Shown in pieces: positions 35,500 through 45,501 of a stretch of DNA of 64,000 bases. How positions within the stretch are numbered: the stretch's first letter is position 1; every line of letters starts with the position of its first letter. The notes below the pieces were generated by a model that was not told the DNA's origin, made no database searches, and saw only the letters and a list, made by a program, of their open reading frames with translations. The stretch is from Candidatus Magnetomicrobium cryptolimnococcus (GTDB lineage: Bacteria > Nitrospirota > Thermodesulfovibrionia > Thermodesulfovibrionales > Magnetobacteriaceae): assembly GCA_018606805.1 (NCBI GenBank), contig JAGYWI010000005.1, positions 1 through 64,000 of the forward strand. The letters run 5' to 3'. Position numbers and translations under genes: made by a program.

Positions 35500-37131
35500 T
35501 TACTCAAGAACCTGAAACTCAGAGACATCTTCCCTAAGAGTATTAGCTACGTTAGCGGCTTCATTTACTTCGTACATAACATCATTAGATAAACTAACAA
35601 TATCTCTTGCAATAGTGGCAGTTTTTTCAATGTTTCGTGCAACTTCTTCAGAGGCAGCCGACTGTTGTTCAACAGCAGTCGCAATTTGTGTAATTTGGTC
35701 TCTAACTGTTTGAACTGCAATAACAATACTGCTTAATGTATCTCCAACCTCTTTTATATAACTATTAGCCTTTGTAACTGTAGTTGCAGCATCTTTCATG
35801 GACACAGATGTTTTATCTGATTCTCTTCTAACAGATACAATTTTTGAAGAGATTTCATCGGTAGCTTTAATGGTTTTTTCAGCGAGTTTTCTTACCTCAT
35901 CAGCAACAACAGCAAACCCCCTTCCCTGTTCACCAGCCCTTGCAGCCTCTATGGCAGCGTTTAAGGCAAGAAGATTTGTCTGGTCTGCTATTTCCTTAAT
36001 AACCGTAATAATTTCCCCTATTTCTGAAACTCGCTGATTTAAGCTATCAACTGTTTTAGCGAGTTCTTGTGTAGAGGCGTATACCTTGTCAACAACCTCT
36101 ATGGTGTCATCTGCAACTTCTTTACCAATAGAGGCCTTTTCCATGGCATGTTCTGAAGTTACAGCAGCAGTTGCAGCATTTTTAGCTATATCAGTTATTG
36201 TAGCACTCATTTCCTCAGCAGTTGCAGCTATATTGCTTGCATGTTCAGATTGATTATTAGCACCGGCTGACGTATGCTCGGATTTTTCTTTTAGAGAGTG
36301 TAAAATATCCACTACTTGTATAGTTGATGATAGGATGTTTTTTATTATATCGTTAAATGTGTTGGACATTTTGTTTATATTGTCAGAAAGTATTCCCAAT
36401 TCATCCCTACCATTGTAATCTATACGTTTAGTAAGATTGCCTGCTGATATGCGTTTTATCTCTTCAACCATCATACCTATGGGAATATTAATGCTATTTG
36501 CAATAGAACATGCAAACACTACTAATAAAAACACTATTATGCCAACCCAGATTAATGCCTGTTTTAATGAATTTGTAAATTGTACGTCAACATCATCAAT
36601 ATATATACCACTTCCAATAATCCATCCCCACGGTTGAAAACCTTTTACAAAAGATACCTTTGCTACTGGCTCACTAACACCGGGCTTTGGCCACATATAA
36701 AACACAAAGCCGCTACCACTTTTTTTAACTGTTGATACAAATTCAATAAACAACCTCACCCCGTCAGGGTCTTTCATATCAGATAGGTCATGCCCGTCTA
36801 ATTCTGGCTTAAATGGGTGCATTACCATTGCAGGGGACATGTCGTTTATCCAGAAATAATCATCCTCACCATAACGCAGAGATTTAACCATATCTATTGC
36901 AAGTGATTTTGCTTGTGCTTCGGAGATTTTCCCCTTACCGTACAAATCGTAACAGTATTTGACAACCCCATATGCCTCCTCTACAAGGTGCATGGTTTTA
37001 GTTTGTTTCTCCTTTTCTATTGTGTCCCTTAAATCATACGCATTTTTTACTACCAAGGCAAACAGACAACACATAACAATAATGACCAATAACCATAAAC
37101 GTTGTTTAATCTTAAGATTTTTAAAAAGCAT
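35500..37131 (-). CDS. Methyl-accepting chemotaxis protein with Cache sensor
   Basis: A 543-residue receptor: helix 1 (about 10-30), a periplasmic single-Cache domain (about 35-185; [16 protein letters not shown], later [15 protein letters not shown]), helix 2 (190-212), HAMP (212-265), then a signalling domain with the hairpin tip [39 protein letters not shown] (in part). The domain order is the common class for small carboxylate or amine ligands. Magnetotactic bacteria carry many such receptors. No C-terminal CheR-docking pentapeptide is visible. Confidence 0.93.
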   Translation of the reverse strand: MLFKNLKIKQRLWLLVIIVMCCLFALVVKNAYDLRDTIEKEKQTKTMHLVEEAYGVVKYCYDLYGKGKISEAQAKSLAIDMVKSLRYGEDDYFWINDMSPAMVMHPFKPELDGHDLSDMKDPDGVRLFIEFVSTVKKSGSGFVFYMWPKPGVSEPVAKVSFVKGFQPWGWIIGSGIYIDDVDVQFTNSLKQALIWVGIIVFLLVVFACSIANSINIPIGMMVEEIKRISAGNLTKRIDYNGRDELGILSDNINKMSNTFNDIIKNILSSTIQVVDILHSLKEKSEHTSAGANNQSEHASNIAATAEEMSATITDIAKNAATAAVTSEHAMEKASIGKEVADDTIEVVDKVYASTQELAKTVDSLNQRVSEIGEIITVIKEIADQTNLLALNAAIEAARAGEQGRGFAVVADEVRKLAEKTIKATDEISSKIVSVRRESDKTSVSMKDAATTVTKANSYIKEVGDTLSSIVIAVQTVRDQITQIATAVEQQSAASEEVARNIEKTATIARDIVSLSNDVMYEVNEAANVANTLREDVSEFQVLE

Positions 37132-37335
37132 TTATGCTTAACACCTCCAAGTAAAATTAACACGATACAATTATATTCATTTAGTTATCTTTAATCAAAC
37201 ATTAAAAGACAAAATAAAAATCACACCAAAAATTGTTCATTAGGTGTATAAAACTGTGAAAAACTTTATTACCCCACTTGAATAACCATGACGTTTTCTT
37301 TTATTATATGTGGTATAGTATTAGCGGAGGTTAAT

Positions 37336-39147
37336 TTGAACAACACATATAAGAGTGTATTTGTTTGGTTATTAATAGCAGGGTTGATGATAATCCTATT
37401 TAATCTTTTAAGTATGCATCAGTTACCCCATAAGGAAATGGTGTTTTCTGACTTTCTCTTAAAACTCGAAAAAGGCGAGATTCGTGAGCTTATTATAGAA
37501 GAGCAGGAGGTTGTTGGAAAACTACTAGATGGGAGCGACTTTAAGGCTTACGTAGTGGATTATCCGGACTTTGTTAGAGACCTGCGAGATAAGAAAATTA
37601 AAGTAACGGTTAAACCGCCACAGCAAAGTCCGTGGTATGTTAGTTTCTTTTTTTCGTGGGGACCTATAATTTTTCTAGCGCTTATTTGGATATTTTTTAT
37701 GAGACAAATGCAAATAGGCGGAAATAAAGCTATGTCCTTTGGAAAATCCAAGGCACGCCTTATTTCGGATAAGTCCACAAAGGTAACATTTAAAGATGTA
37801 GCTGGGGTTGAAGAGGCAAAGGTTGAGGTACAAGAAATAATAGACTTCTTGTCTGATCCACAGAAATTTACCAGACTTGGTGGTAAAATTCCAAAAGGAG
37901 TACTTTTAGTTGGCCCACCGGGAACAGGTAAAACCCTCTTAGCAAGGGCAATAGCAGGGGAAGCGGATGTGCCGTTTTATTCCATATCAGGGTCAGATTT
38001 TGTTGAAATGTTTGTCGGTGTGGGTGCTTCAAGGGTGCGAGACCTGTTCGAGCAGGCAAAGAAAAACGCTCCGTGCATCATATTTATAGATGAAATAGAT
38101 GCCGTGGGACGTCATAGGGGAGCTGGTCTTGGAGGTGGACACGACGAAAGGGAGCAAACGTTAAATCAACTACTTGTAGAAATGGATGGTTTTGAAGGTA
38201 AAGAGGGGCGTATAGTTGTTGCAGCAACAAATCGGCCAGACGTTTTAGACCCAGCGCTTCTTAGACCGGGGCGTTTTGACCGTCAGGTAGTTGTATCACC
38301 ACCGGATGTAAAAGGCAGAGAGGCTATTCTTTTTGTTCACGTGAAAAACATACCGTTAGGCAGTAATGTTGATTTAGCCGTAATAGCAAGGGGTACACCT
38401 GGTTTTACAGGGGCTGATCTGTCAAATCTTGTCAATGAAGCAGCGCTATTAGCAGCAAGGGAGTCTAAGGATAAGGTGGAAATGGTTGATTTCGATCAAG
38501 CCAAGGACAAGGTATTGATGGGCGTTGAACGAAGAAGCATGATAATTAGCGAATCAGAAAAGAAAAACACAGCATATCATGAATCCGGGCATGCACTTGT
38601 CGCAAAGTTAACACCACATACAGACCCCATACATAAGGTAAGTATTATACCGCGAGGTAGAGCGCTTGGTATAACTCAACAGCTTCCTATTGATGATCGT
38701 TATACATACTCGCGTGATTATCTGCTTAATACACTAAAGGTGTTGATGGGTGGAAGGGCTGCTGAAGAAATAGCTTTAAATCATCAAACAACAGGTGCTG
38801 GCAATGATATTGAAAGGGCGACGGAACTTGCAAGAAAGATGGTAACAGAGTGGGGTATGAGTGAAAGACTAGGACCACTTACCTTTGGGAAAAAGGATGA
38901 ACAAATATTTCTTGGTCGGGAGATTGCAAGACATAAGGATTATAGCGAAAAAACAGCCGAAGATATAGATATAGAAGTAAAAAATATTGTCATGAACGCC
39001 TATATGGATAGTAAAAAATTATTACAGGAAAATTTTGATATTCTCGATGCTGTAGCAAAAAGACTACTTGTTAAAGAAACAATTGACGGACAAGAGATAG
39101 ATGTCATTATCAACGAAACCAATGATAAGAGGGTAGCTGTTGTTTGA
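37336..39147 (+). CDS. ftsH: FtsH, membrane AAA+ zinc metalloprotease
   Basis: A 603-residue protease that extracts and degrades membrane and regulatory proteins. There are two membrane helices (about 8-25 and 107-124), Walker A GPPGTGKT, Walker B IIFIDEID, the second region of homology, and zinc motif HESGH. I prefer the TTG at 37336, 5 bp after GGAGG, because it gives the usual short FtsH N-terminus; a 16-residue longer form from ATG 37288 lacks a good ribosome site. It overlaps folP by 4 bp. Confidence 0.94.
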   Translation: MNNTYKSVFVWLLIAGLMIILFNLLSMHQLPHKEMVFSDFLLKLEKGEIRELIIEEQEVVGKLLDGSDFKAYVVDYPDFVRDLRDKKIKVTVKPPQQSPWYVSFFFSWGPIIFLALIWIFFMRQMQIGGNKAMSFGKSKARLISDKSTKVTFKDVAGVEEAKVEVQEIIDFLSDPQKFTRLGGKIPKGVLLVGPPGTGKTLLARAIAGEADVPFYSISGSDFVEMFVGVGASRVRDLFEQAKKNAPCIIFIDEIDAVGRHRGAGLGGGHDEREQTLNQLLVEMDGFEGKEGRIVVAATNRPDVLDPALLRPGRFDRQVVVSPPDVKGREAILFVHVKNIPLGSNVDLAVIARGTPGFTGADLSNLVNEAALLAARESKDKVEMVDFDQAKDKVLMGVERRSMIISESEKKNTAYHESGHALVAKLTPHTDPIHKVSIIPRGRALGITQQLPIDDRYTYSRDYLLNTLKVLMGGRAAEEIALNHQTTGAGNDIERATELARKMVTEWGMSERLGPLTFGKKDEQIFLGREIARHKDYSEKTAEDIDIEVKNIVMNAYMDSKKLLQENFDILDAVAKRLLVKETIDGQEIDVIINETNDKRVAVV

Positions 39148-39995
39148 ATATTGTCGTTAACAATCAGTTGTTTGATTTTTCGAAAAAAACTTACATTATG
39201 GGAATCCTCAATATTACAGAGGATTCGTTTTCCGATGGTGGTAAGTTTTTGCACAAAAATGCAGCTATAGAGCATGCGTTGCAAATGGAGGAGGAAGGCG
39301 CTGATATTATAGATATTGGGGGGGAATCAACAAGGCCTGGGGCTTCTATGATAGACAGCAAAGAGGAATTGCGGAGGGTCTTGCCTATAATTGAAGAATT
39401 GGCAGCAAAGGTAAAAACTATCTCAATTGATACATATAAACCAGAGGTAGCCAAAGAGGCTATTGAAGCTGGGGCTTCAATAGTTAATGATGTCTATGGG
39501 CTTCGTTATAATAGCAATAAAATGACTGAAGTAATAGCCAAATACGATGTACCGGTAGTTATTATGCACATGAGGGGTACGCCTGAAACAATGCAAAAAA
39601 AGATTAGCTATATTAATTTGCTATCTGAGATTTCGGCTTTTTTTAATGAAAGTTTTAAGCTGGCTGCTTCAAATGGTATAGATGAAAATAAAATAATAAT
39701 AGATCCGGGTATTGGTTTTGGTAAAACCTTTGCCCATAATTTGCAATTAATAAAAAATCTGCAAAAATTCAAAATATTAAATAAACCCATATTAGTTGGC
39801 CCATCAAGAAAGACTTTCATAGGGGAAATACTTGGTAATGTACCAACAGGTAAACGGCTCATGGGAACCGCTTCAGCTGTAACTGCCTGTGTGTTAAACG
39901 GAGCAAACATCGTAAGAGTACACGACGTTAAAGAAATAGCGCAGGTTGTAAAAATAGCAGATGCTATAAAACACGCAGATATCTTGGAAGTTTAA
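39144..39995 (+). CDS. folP: Dihydropteroate synthase
   Basis: A 283-residue TIM-barrel enzyme that joins p-aminobenzoate to the pterin pyrophosphate in folate synthesis. Signatures: [34 protein letters not shown] and GPSRKTFIG. It starts with TTG in a TTGA overlap with the ftsH stop, an arrangement common in bacterial ftsH-folP pairs. It ends just before miaA. Confidence 0.94.
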   Translation: MNIVVNNQLFDFSKKTYIMGILNITEDSFSDGGKFLHKNAAIEHALQMEEEGADIIDIGGESTRPGASMIDSKEELRRVLPIIEELAAKVKTISIDTYKPEVAKEAIEAGASIVNDVYGLRYNSNKMTEVIAKYDVPVVIMHMRGTPETMQKKISYINLLSEISAFFNESFKLAASNGIDENKIIIDPGIGFGKTFAHNLQLIKNLQKFKILNKPILVGPSRKTFIGEILGNVPTGKRLMGTASAVTACVLNGANIVRVHDVKEIAQVVKIADAIKHADILEV

Positions 39996-40913
39996 GTGCA
40001 ATTGCTACCGATAGTGCTCACCGGACCTACCGGTGTGGGTAAGACTGTTGCAGCCATACTCTTAGCGGAGTATTTACATGGTGAAATTATTAATGCCGAT
40101 TCTATGCAAGTCTATAAAGGTATGGACATCGGTACGGCAAAACCTTCACGCGCTGAACAGCTGCGTGTAAAACACCACCTAATTGATATAGTACAGCCAT
40201 GGGAAACCTTTAGTTGTGGCAAATATTTAGACTATGCGGCACCTTTAATAGAATCGCTTATAACTAAAGGAATTAGGCCAATAATAGTCGGCGGCTCTGG
40301 CCTTTACATCAGGGCACTTACGGAAGGACTTTTTAAAGCTCCAGACGCTGATTGGTCACTACGCAATTATTTAATGGAACTTGAAAGCATAGCACCAGGT
40401 ACATTATATAATAAGCTAAAGTCTATGGATACGGAAGCTGCCTCTAAAATAATGGAAAATGATTTACGGCGCATAGTACGGGCGCTTGAGGTACGCCTTA
40501 TAAGCGGTAAAAACATTACAAAATTACAAAGGGATTTGACCACGGCTACCCTACCCTACAGATTTATTAAAATATGTTTAACCAGACAAAGGGATGAACT
40601 CTACTGTATGATTAATAAGAGGGTGGATACCATGATTAGCCTTGGGCTGGTTGAAGAGGTAAGACAACTTATAAGTCAAAACATAGCAGCCACACCGTCT
40701 CAGGCTATTGGTTATAAAGAAATGTTTTCTTATCTTAAGGGCGAAAGCACACTGGATTTAACTATTGACGCAATCAAGCAAGGTACTCGACGATATGCTA
40801 AAAGACAATTATCATGGTTTAGACAAGAAAAAAATCTACAGTGGATTGACATTAGTGGCGTTTTTAATGGAACAGAAATATTTCAAATAATAAAGAAAGT
40901 TGTTATCTCTTAA
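39996..40913 (+). CDS. miaA: tRNA dimethylallyltransferase
   Basis: A 305-residue enzyme that adds an isopentenyl group to A37 of tRNAs reading UNN codons. P-loop GPTGVGKT, DSMQVYKGMDIGTAKP, and the C-terminal TRRYAKRQLSWFRQ region are all present. It starts with GTG directly after the folP stop. The miaA-hfq order matches many other bacteria. Confidence 0.95.
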   Translation: MQLLPIVLTGPTGVGKTVAAILLAEYLHGEIINADSMQVYKGMDIGTAKPSRAEQLRVKHHLIDIVQPWETFSCGKYLDYAAPLIESLITKGIRPIIVGGSGLYIRALTEGLFKAPDADWSLRNYLMELESIAPGTLYNKLKSMDTEAASKIMENDLRRIVRALEVRLISGKNITKLQRDLTTATLPYRFIKICLTRQRDELYCMINKRVDTMISLGLVEEVRQLISQNIAATPSQAIGYKEMFSYLKGESTLDLTIDAIKQGTRRYAKRQLSWFRQEKNLQWIDISGVFNGTEIFQIIKKVVIS

Positions 40914-40999
40914 GAAATTTTATAATATTAGGTTGAATTATTAAACGAAATGCTTTATTGTATAGGGGTAAATAATTAGAAGGAGGCGGGGTATAGACG

Positions 41000-41239
41000 A
41001 TGGGAGGTATTAAAAATACTAATTTACAAGATACATATCTAAATGTACTAAGAAAAGAAAAGGTAAATGTTACGGTGTATTTAATGAATGGTGTGCGTTT
41101 AAAAGGTATGATTAAAGCCTTTGATAGTTTCGTTATTATACTGCAAGAACAAAAGCAGCAGTTGATATATAAACATGCTGTCTCATCAATAGTGCCAGAC
41201 CAAGATATAAACGTTATTGACGATGTACGAGAAACATAA
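41000..41239 (+). CDS. hfq: Hfq RNA chaperone
   Basis: A 79-residue Sm-like protein that forms a hexameric ring and helps small RNAs pair with mRNAs. The Sm1 (NVTVYLMNGVRLKGMIKAFD) and Sm2 (LIYKHAVSSIVP) motifs are complete, including the Lys-His pair. The acidic tail is short. A strong AAGGAGGCGGGG lies upstream. The same frame stays open after its TAA stop and encodes the Nudix protein. Confidence 0.95.
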   Translation: MGGIKNTNLQDTYLNVLRKEKVNVTVYLMNGVRLKGMIKAFDSFVIILQEQKQQLIYKHAVSSIVPDQDINVIDDVRET

Positions 41240-41626
41240 AAAAACCCTCTACCAACTGTTGATATAATCATAGAAATAGGAGACGGTATTGTACTAATAA
41301 AAAGGAAAAATCCACATCATGGCTTGGCATTACCCGGAGGGTTCGTTGATTACGGGGAACCCCTTGAATTGGCTGCAATTAGGGAAGCTAAAGAGGAAAC
41401 CGGCTTGGATGTGCAACTGAGCAGACAAATGCACACCTATTCAGCACCATCAAGGGATAGTAGATTTCATACGATAACAACTGTGTACATAGCTAAGGCG
41501 GAGGGAGTGCCTGTGGCAGCTGATAATGCTGTGGAGTGTGATATTTTTCAAAGCAATACACTGCCCAAACCATTAGTGTTTGACCATGAGCAAATATTAA
41601 ATGACTACTTTGTAAAAGTTTATTGA
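41240..41626 (+). CDS. Nudix hydrolase without a canonical start codon
   Basis: The Nudix box is intact ([20 protein letters not shown] followed by TGL). The first ATG/GTG/TTG codon in frame is TTG at 41324, which would delete the first strands. Yet the protein-like sequence ([20 protein letters not shown], then [12 protein letters not shown]) begins directly behind the hfq stop in the same frame. So the real product may start at a rare codon (ATA or ATT), come from stop read-through of hfq, or reflect loss of its ATG. Coordinates give the full homologous frame. Likely ADP-ribose or nucleotide pyrophosphatase. Confidence 0.65.
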   Translation, partial: KNPLPTVDIIIEIGDGIVLIKRKNPHHGLALPGGFVDYGEPLELAAIREAKEETGLDVQLSRQMHTYSAPSRDSRFHTITTVYIAKAEGVPVAADNAVECDIFQSNTLPKPLVFDHEQILNDYFVKVY

Positions 41627-41647
41627 TATTGTATTTGGAGGATTAAG

Positions 41648-42337
41648 ATGATCAAGTTTATGCATAAGCACGCTAAGTTTTTTTATGTCTTTCTTTTTCT
41701 TATAATTATTTCATTTATTTTTTTATATATAGGACCAATACACGATGAAGTGCAGTCTACACCCATAATAGAAATAGGTAAGAAAAAAATCTACCCTGAT
41801 GAGTTTTGGAAAACTTACGAAAACTTAGAAAATCGCTATAGACAAATGTATAAAGAGAAATTCGATGAAAAAAAGGCAAAGGAACTCAATATTGTAGACC
41901 AAACCATTATGGGTTTTGTTGCCGATGAGTTAATGTTTTCAGCATCCAAAAAAGCTGGCATTGTAACTAGTCATCAGGAGCTTAACGATGCAATAGTAAA
42001 CGATCAGTTGTTTGTCAGAGATGGAGTCTTTTCAAAGGACATCTATCTAAATACGTTAAAACTAAATGGCCTATCACCAAAGACATTTGAAAATATGAGA
42101 AGCCAACAATTATCAATGGCTAAGATGAAAAATATTATTGAGCTATCAACCACAGAAAACGTAGAGTTAGACGAAAGCATAAAGTCTATGAAAGATGCTA
42201 ACGAGGAAATGCTAAGTTCACTTAAAGAAAGTCTTTTGAAACAAAAATATAATAAGCTTATAGCAGCATACGTAGATGGGTTTAGTAAGACTGTGCCTAT
42301 AGTTGTGAGAAGGGAGTTGATTGCTACAAATAATTAA
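41648..42337 (+). CDS. SurA/PpiD N-terminal-domain chaperone-like protein
   Basis: A 229-residue protein with an N-terminal membrane anchor (about 10-29) and a periplasmic helical domain like the SurA/PpiD N-terminal chaperone (a strand with IIEIGKKKIYPDEFWKTYE, then VADELMFSASKKAG and FVRDGVFSKDIYLNTLKLNGLS in parts). There is no parvulin PPIase domain. It probably assists folding of envelope proteins. Good ribosome site (GGAGG). Confidence 0.75.
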   Translation: MIKFMHKHAKFFYVFLFLIIISFIFLYIGPIHDEVQSTPIIEIGKKKIYPDEFWKTYENLENRYRQMYKEKFDEKKAKELNIVDQTIMGFVADELMFSASKKAGIVTSHQELNDAIVNDQLFVRDGVFSKDIYLNTLKLNGLSPKTFENMRSQQLSMAKMKNIIELSTTENVELDESIKSMKDANEEMLSSLKESLLKQKYNKLIAAYVDGFSKTVPIVVRRELIATNN

Positions 42338-42431
42338 TATTTTATAATGGTGTTTATATAGATACAAAAAAATATATTATAATTGATATTATATAATAGT
42401 TTAAAATCTGCGATAAGGGTAATAAAGCATA

Positions 42432-44591
42432 ATGAACAATTTATTGAAAAAGATTCTTATAAGAATAAGCAGTTTTTTTCCCTTTCTTGAATGGTTTAAA
42501 GATTACTCAACCGTAGCATTTAGAAGTGACTTAATTTCAGGTATTACGGTATCACTTGTGCTTATACCACAGTCTATGGCATATGCACAACTTGCAGGGT
42601 TACCTGCCTATTATGGTCTTTATGCCTCTTTTTTACCACCGATTATTGCATCTCTTTTTGGCTCAAGTAGACAGCTTGCAACCGGTCCAGTAGCAGTTGT
42701 ATCTCTAATGAGTGCAGCAACACTTGAACCATTGGCAACAAAGGGCAGTGAAGGCTTCATTGCTTATTCAGTGCTCCTTGCCCTATCTGTTGGCATGTTC
42801 CAGTTCATACTGGGGCTTTTTCGTTTAGGATTGGTCGTCAATTTTCTTTCCCATCCGGTAATAATAGGTTTTACAAACGCTGCAGCAATAATTATAGCAA
42901 CCTCACAATTAGCAAATCTATTTGGAGTCTCCGTAGACAATGCCGAACATCATTACGAAACTGTTATAAATACAGTAAAAGCAGCAATGGACTATACACA
43001 TCTGCCCACCTTATCATTTGGTGTTTTGGCTTTTACCATTATGATAGTATTAAAAAAATTAAATCCCAAATTGCCTAATATTCTCATAGCTGTTGTTATT
43101 ACTACAGTTTTATCGTGGCTATATGGCTTGGAATACAATCAAAGTATAAATTTATCTTTTATAGAAAATAAAGAAATTGCTACAAAGATTCAAGTTTATA
43201 ATAATTCATTTAAGGAACTAAATGAGCTTTCAAAACAATATGCTGAGTTGGGTACTTTGCATGAAGAAATAAAACGTAACAAGGGTGCTCACTCCATAGA
43301 GGCGCTTAGTGTTTTTCAAAAATTGGAGCTAACGCAGTTATTATTAACTGAATTAAAAGAAAAGATCAAATTTATACGTAGTGAGCTTAGAGGTTATAAA
43401 TTAGTTGAAAAACAAAATAGTGGTAACGAAAAAGGCTTTATACTACTTAATGATGCAAACAAAGACACCCCAAAATCCCCAATATGGCATATTAAAGTGG
43501 GTAATAAGGGCATTGACGAAGAGAAGGTATCGCTAAGCGGAGGCGGAGCAGTAATTGGCAACATACCAAAAGGACTCCCAACTGTTGCCTTTCCAAAGAT
43601 AGATATGCACGTTTGGGCTAAAATCTTTCCAAATGCCATGATAATATCAATATTAGGGTTTATGGAAGCAATATCTATAGCAAAGGCAATGGCTACAAAA
43701 ACCGGGGCTAGACTTGACCCAAACCAAGAACTGATTGGCCAAGGGCTAGCAAACGTCATAGGCTCATTTGGTCAAAGCTACGCTGTATCAGGGTCGTTTT
43801 CACGCTCTGCCGTTAACTTTCAATCCGGTGCTGTTACAGGTATGGCAAGTGTGATTACAAGTATTATCGTGGTAATCACGCTTATGTTTTTTACTCCACT
43901 ACTATATCACCTGCCGCAGTCAGTGCTTGCATCAATTATAATGATGGCCGTCTTTGGGTTAATAAACATAAAAGGGGTTCTACACGTTTGGCATGCTCAA
44001 AGGTATGATGGAGTTGCCTTAATATTAACGTTTATATTTACGTTGGCTTTTGCTCCACACTTGGATAAAGGTATAATGATAGGAGTTGCCTTTTCCATAG
44101 GGCACTACCTATACCGCAGTATGAAACCGCAGTTTGTGCTACTTTCAAGGTATGAAGACGGTACGCTTAGAAATAGTGACATTTTTGGTTTAAATCGCTG
44201 CGAGCACATATCCGCCTTAAGTTTTGACTCATCTTTGTATTTTGCTAATACGTCATATCTGGAGGACCAAATACTGCTTCAATTATCAGAAAAACCGCAC
44301 CTAAAACATATACTTATTTGTTGTGAAGGTATAAATGAAATAGACGCTACAGGTGAAGAGGCATTAGGTGTAATAGTAACCAGGCTCCGGGATAGAAACA
44401 TTGATATATCCTTTGTTGGAATGAAAGACCAAGTGTTTGATGTTATAAAACGTACAGGACTTTATAATAAAATTGGGGAAAAAAGGATTTTTAGGACCGA
44501 AGCCCAAGCTATTGAAGCTATTCACCGATATGCCCACGAAGGAAGCACTGAGAAGGATTGTCCATTGTTACAGGTATGTTATTTAAAATGA
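42432..44591 (+). CDS. SulP-family anion transporter with STAS domain and large insertion
   Basis: A 719-residue transporter. SulP motifs: LISGITVSLVLIPQSMAYA, GLYASFLPPIIASLFGSSRQ, and a STAS domain at about 570-700 (EINEIDATGEEAL-like). Members carry sulfate, bicarbonate or other anions. An extra stretch of about 135 residues (about 236-373), charged and partly coiled coil, splits the membrane domain before GNIPKGLPTVAFP. Typical SulP proteins have 550-600 residues. The neighbours (carbonic-anhydrase-like protein, signalling proteins) suggest bicarbonate as substrate, which is inference. Confidence 0.88.
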   Translation: MNNLLKKILIRISSFFPFLEWFKDYSTVAFRSDLISGITVSLVLIPQSMAYAQLAGLPAYYGLYASFLPPIIASLFGSSRQLATGPVAVVSLMSAATLEPLATKGSEGFIAYSVLLALSVGMFQFILGLFRLGLVVNFLSHPVIIGFTNAAAIIIATSQLANLFGVSVDNAEHHYETVINTVKAAMDYTHLPTLSFGVLAFTIMIVLKKLNPKLPNILIAVVITTVLSWLYGLEYNQSINLSFIENKEIATKIQVYNNSFKELNELSKQYAELGTLHEEIKRNKGAHSIEALSVFQKLELTQLLLTELKEKIKFIRSELRGYKLVEKQNSGNEKGFILLNDANKDTPKSPIWHIKVGNKGIDEEKVSLSGGGAVIGNIPKGLPTVAFPKIDMHVWAKIFPNAMIISILGFMEAISIAKAMATKTGARLDPNQELIGQGLANVIGSFGQSYAVSGSFSRSAVNFQSGAVTGMASVITSIIVVITLMFFTPLLYHLPQSVLASIIMMAVFGLINIKGVLHVWHAQRYDGVALILTFIFTLAFAPHLDKGIMIGVAFSIGHYLYRSMKPQFVLLSRYEDGTLRNSDIFGLNRCEHISALSFDSSLYFANTSYLEDQILLQLSEKPHLKHILICCEGINEIDATGEEALGVIVTRLRDRNIDISFVGMKDQVFDVIKRTGLYNKIGEKRIFRTEAQAIEAIHRYAHEGSTEKDCPLLQVCYLK

Positions 44592-44612
44592 GTTTATAAT
44601 AAGGGAAAAACA

Positions 44613-45440
44613 ATGTCAATAATTATGCTAAATAGCCAGCCATACAGTGGTGGTAAAGATATTGCTATTATGTTATCAGCAAAGATAGGATATAAAAACA
44701 TTGGCGAGGAGATTTATGAATTAACAGCAAGGCATTATAACGTTCCAATAAATAAAATTAAAAATGCACTATACGACGCCCCATCACTTTTTAGCATGAT
44801 GTGGCAAAAACGGCAAAAATATATTATCTATTATCATGCAACACTTTTAAGCCAGCTAGTCCAAGATAACTTGATATACTATGGTTATCCAGGTCATATT
44901 TTAGTACAAGGCATATCCCATGTATTAAAAGTATATATTAGCGCTGATATAACAGATAGGGCACGGCGAAAGTCAAATACAGAAGGTACAAGTGATACAT
45001 ATGCGCTTAAAGAACTTGTACGGGAAGATAAAAAACATAAGCAATTGCTGCATATTTATTTAAATGCTGATGATACAAACCCAGCACATTACGATATGGT
45101 ATTAAATACCAGCCAAATGACTATGGAAGATGCAGCTAATTATATTGCCGAGTCGGTTGCCAATAAACGATTTCAGTCAATGACATACTCTACGGGATTA
45201 GTTAAAAAATTAGATTTGACGTTTCGGATAAAAGCAGCTATAATCCATATAGATGCAAATATAGATGTAAAGATTGAAGAGGATAATGTAATAATAAATA
45301 CAAAGGTCTCAAGAGAAAAAGAGAAAGAAAAAAGGGCTATGCTCATTCAAGAAATACTGAAGAATTTTGAAGAAATAAAGACATGTGATATTGTTACAGA
45401 GGTAGATTATTTTAGTAGCTTATCTTCTTCATTAAGATGA
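44613..45440 (+). CDS. Cytidylate-kinase-like protein
   Basis: A 275-residue protein. Residues 1-185 resemble the cytidylate-kinase-like family: start MSIIMLNSQPYSGGKDIAIM is a diverged P-loop, followed by lid and helix regions (LVQGISHVLKVYISAD). The P-loop keeps GGKD but lacks a normal GSGKS/T, so catalysis is doubtful. Residues 200-270 form a BON-like alpha/beta domain. It starts 21 bp after the SulP gene and is paired with a second, more degenerate copy carrying a receiver. Confidence 0.68.
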   Translation: MSIIMLNSQPYSGGKDIAIMLSAKIGYKNIGEEIYELTARHYNVPINKIKNALYDAPSLFSMMWQKRQKYIIYYHATLLSQLVQDNLIYYGYPGHILVQGISHVLKVYISADITDRARRKSNTEGTSDTYALKELVREDKKHKQLLHIYLNADDTNPAHYDMVLNTSQMTMEDAANYIAESVANKRFQSMTYSTGLVKKLDLTFRIKAAIIHIDANIDVKIEEDNVIINTKVSREKEKEKRAMLIQEILKNFEEIKTCDIVTEVDYFSSLSSSLR

Positions 45441-45501
45441 TTTAACATAACACACGATACATCTTGAACTAAGTATATGAAAATTATGCAGGGGGATATA
45501 A

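Noticed and set aside
35398-35592. Short plus-strand reading frame after the radical SAM gene
   Set aside because: It is built from the interspersed repeat and the antisense of the chemotaxis receptor's end.
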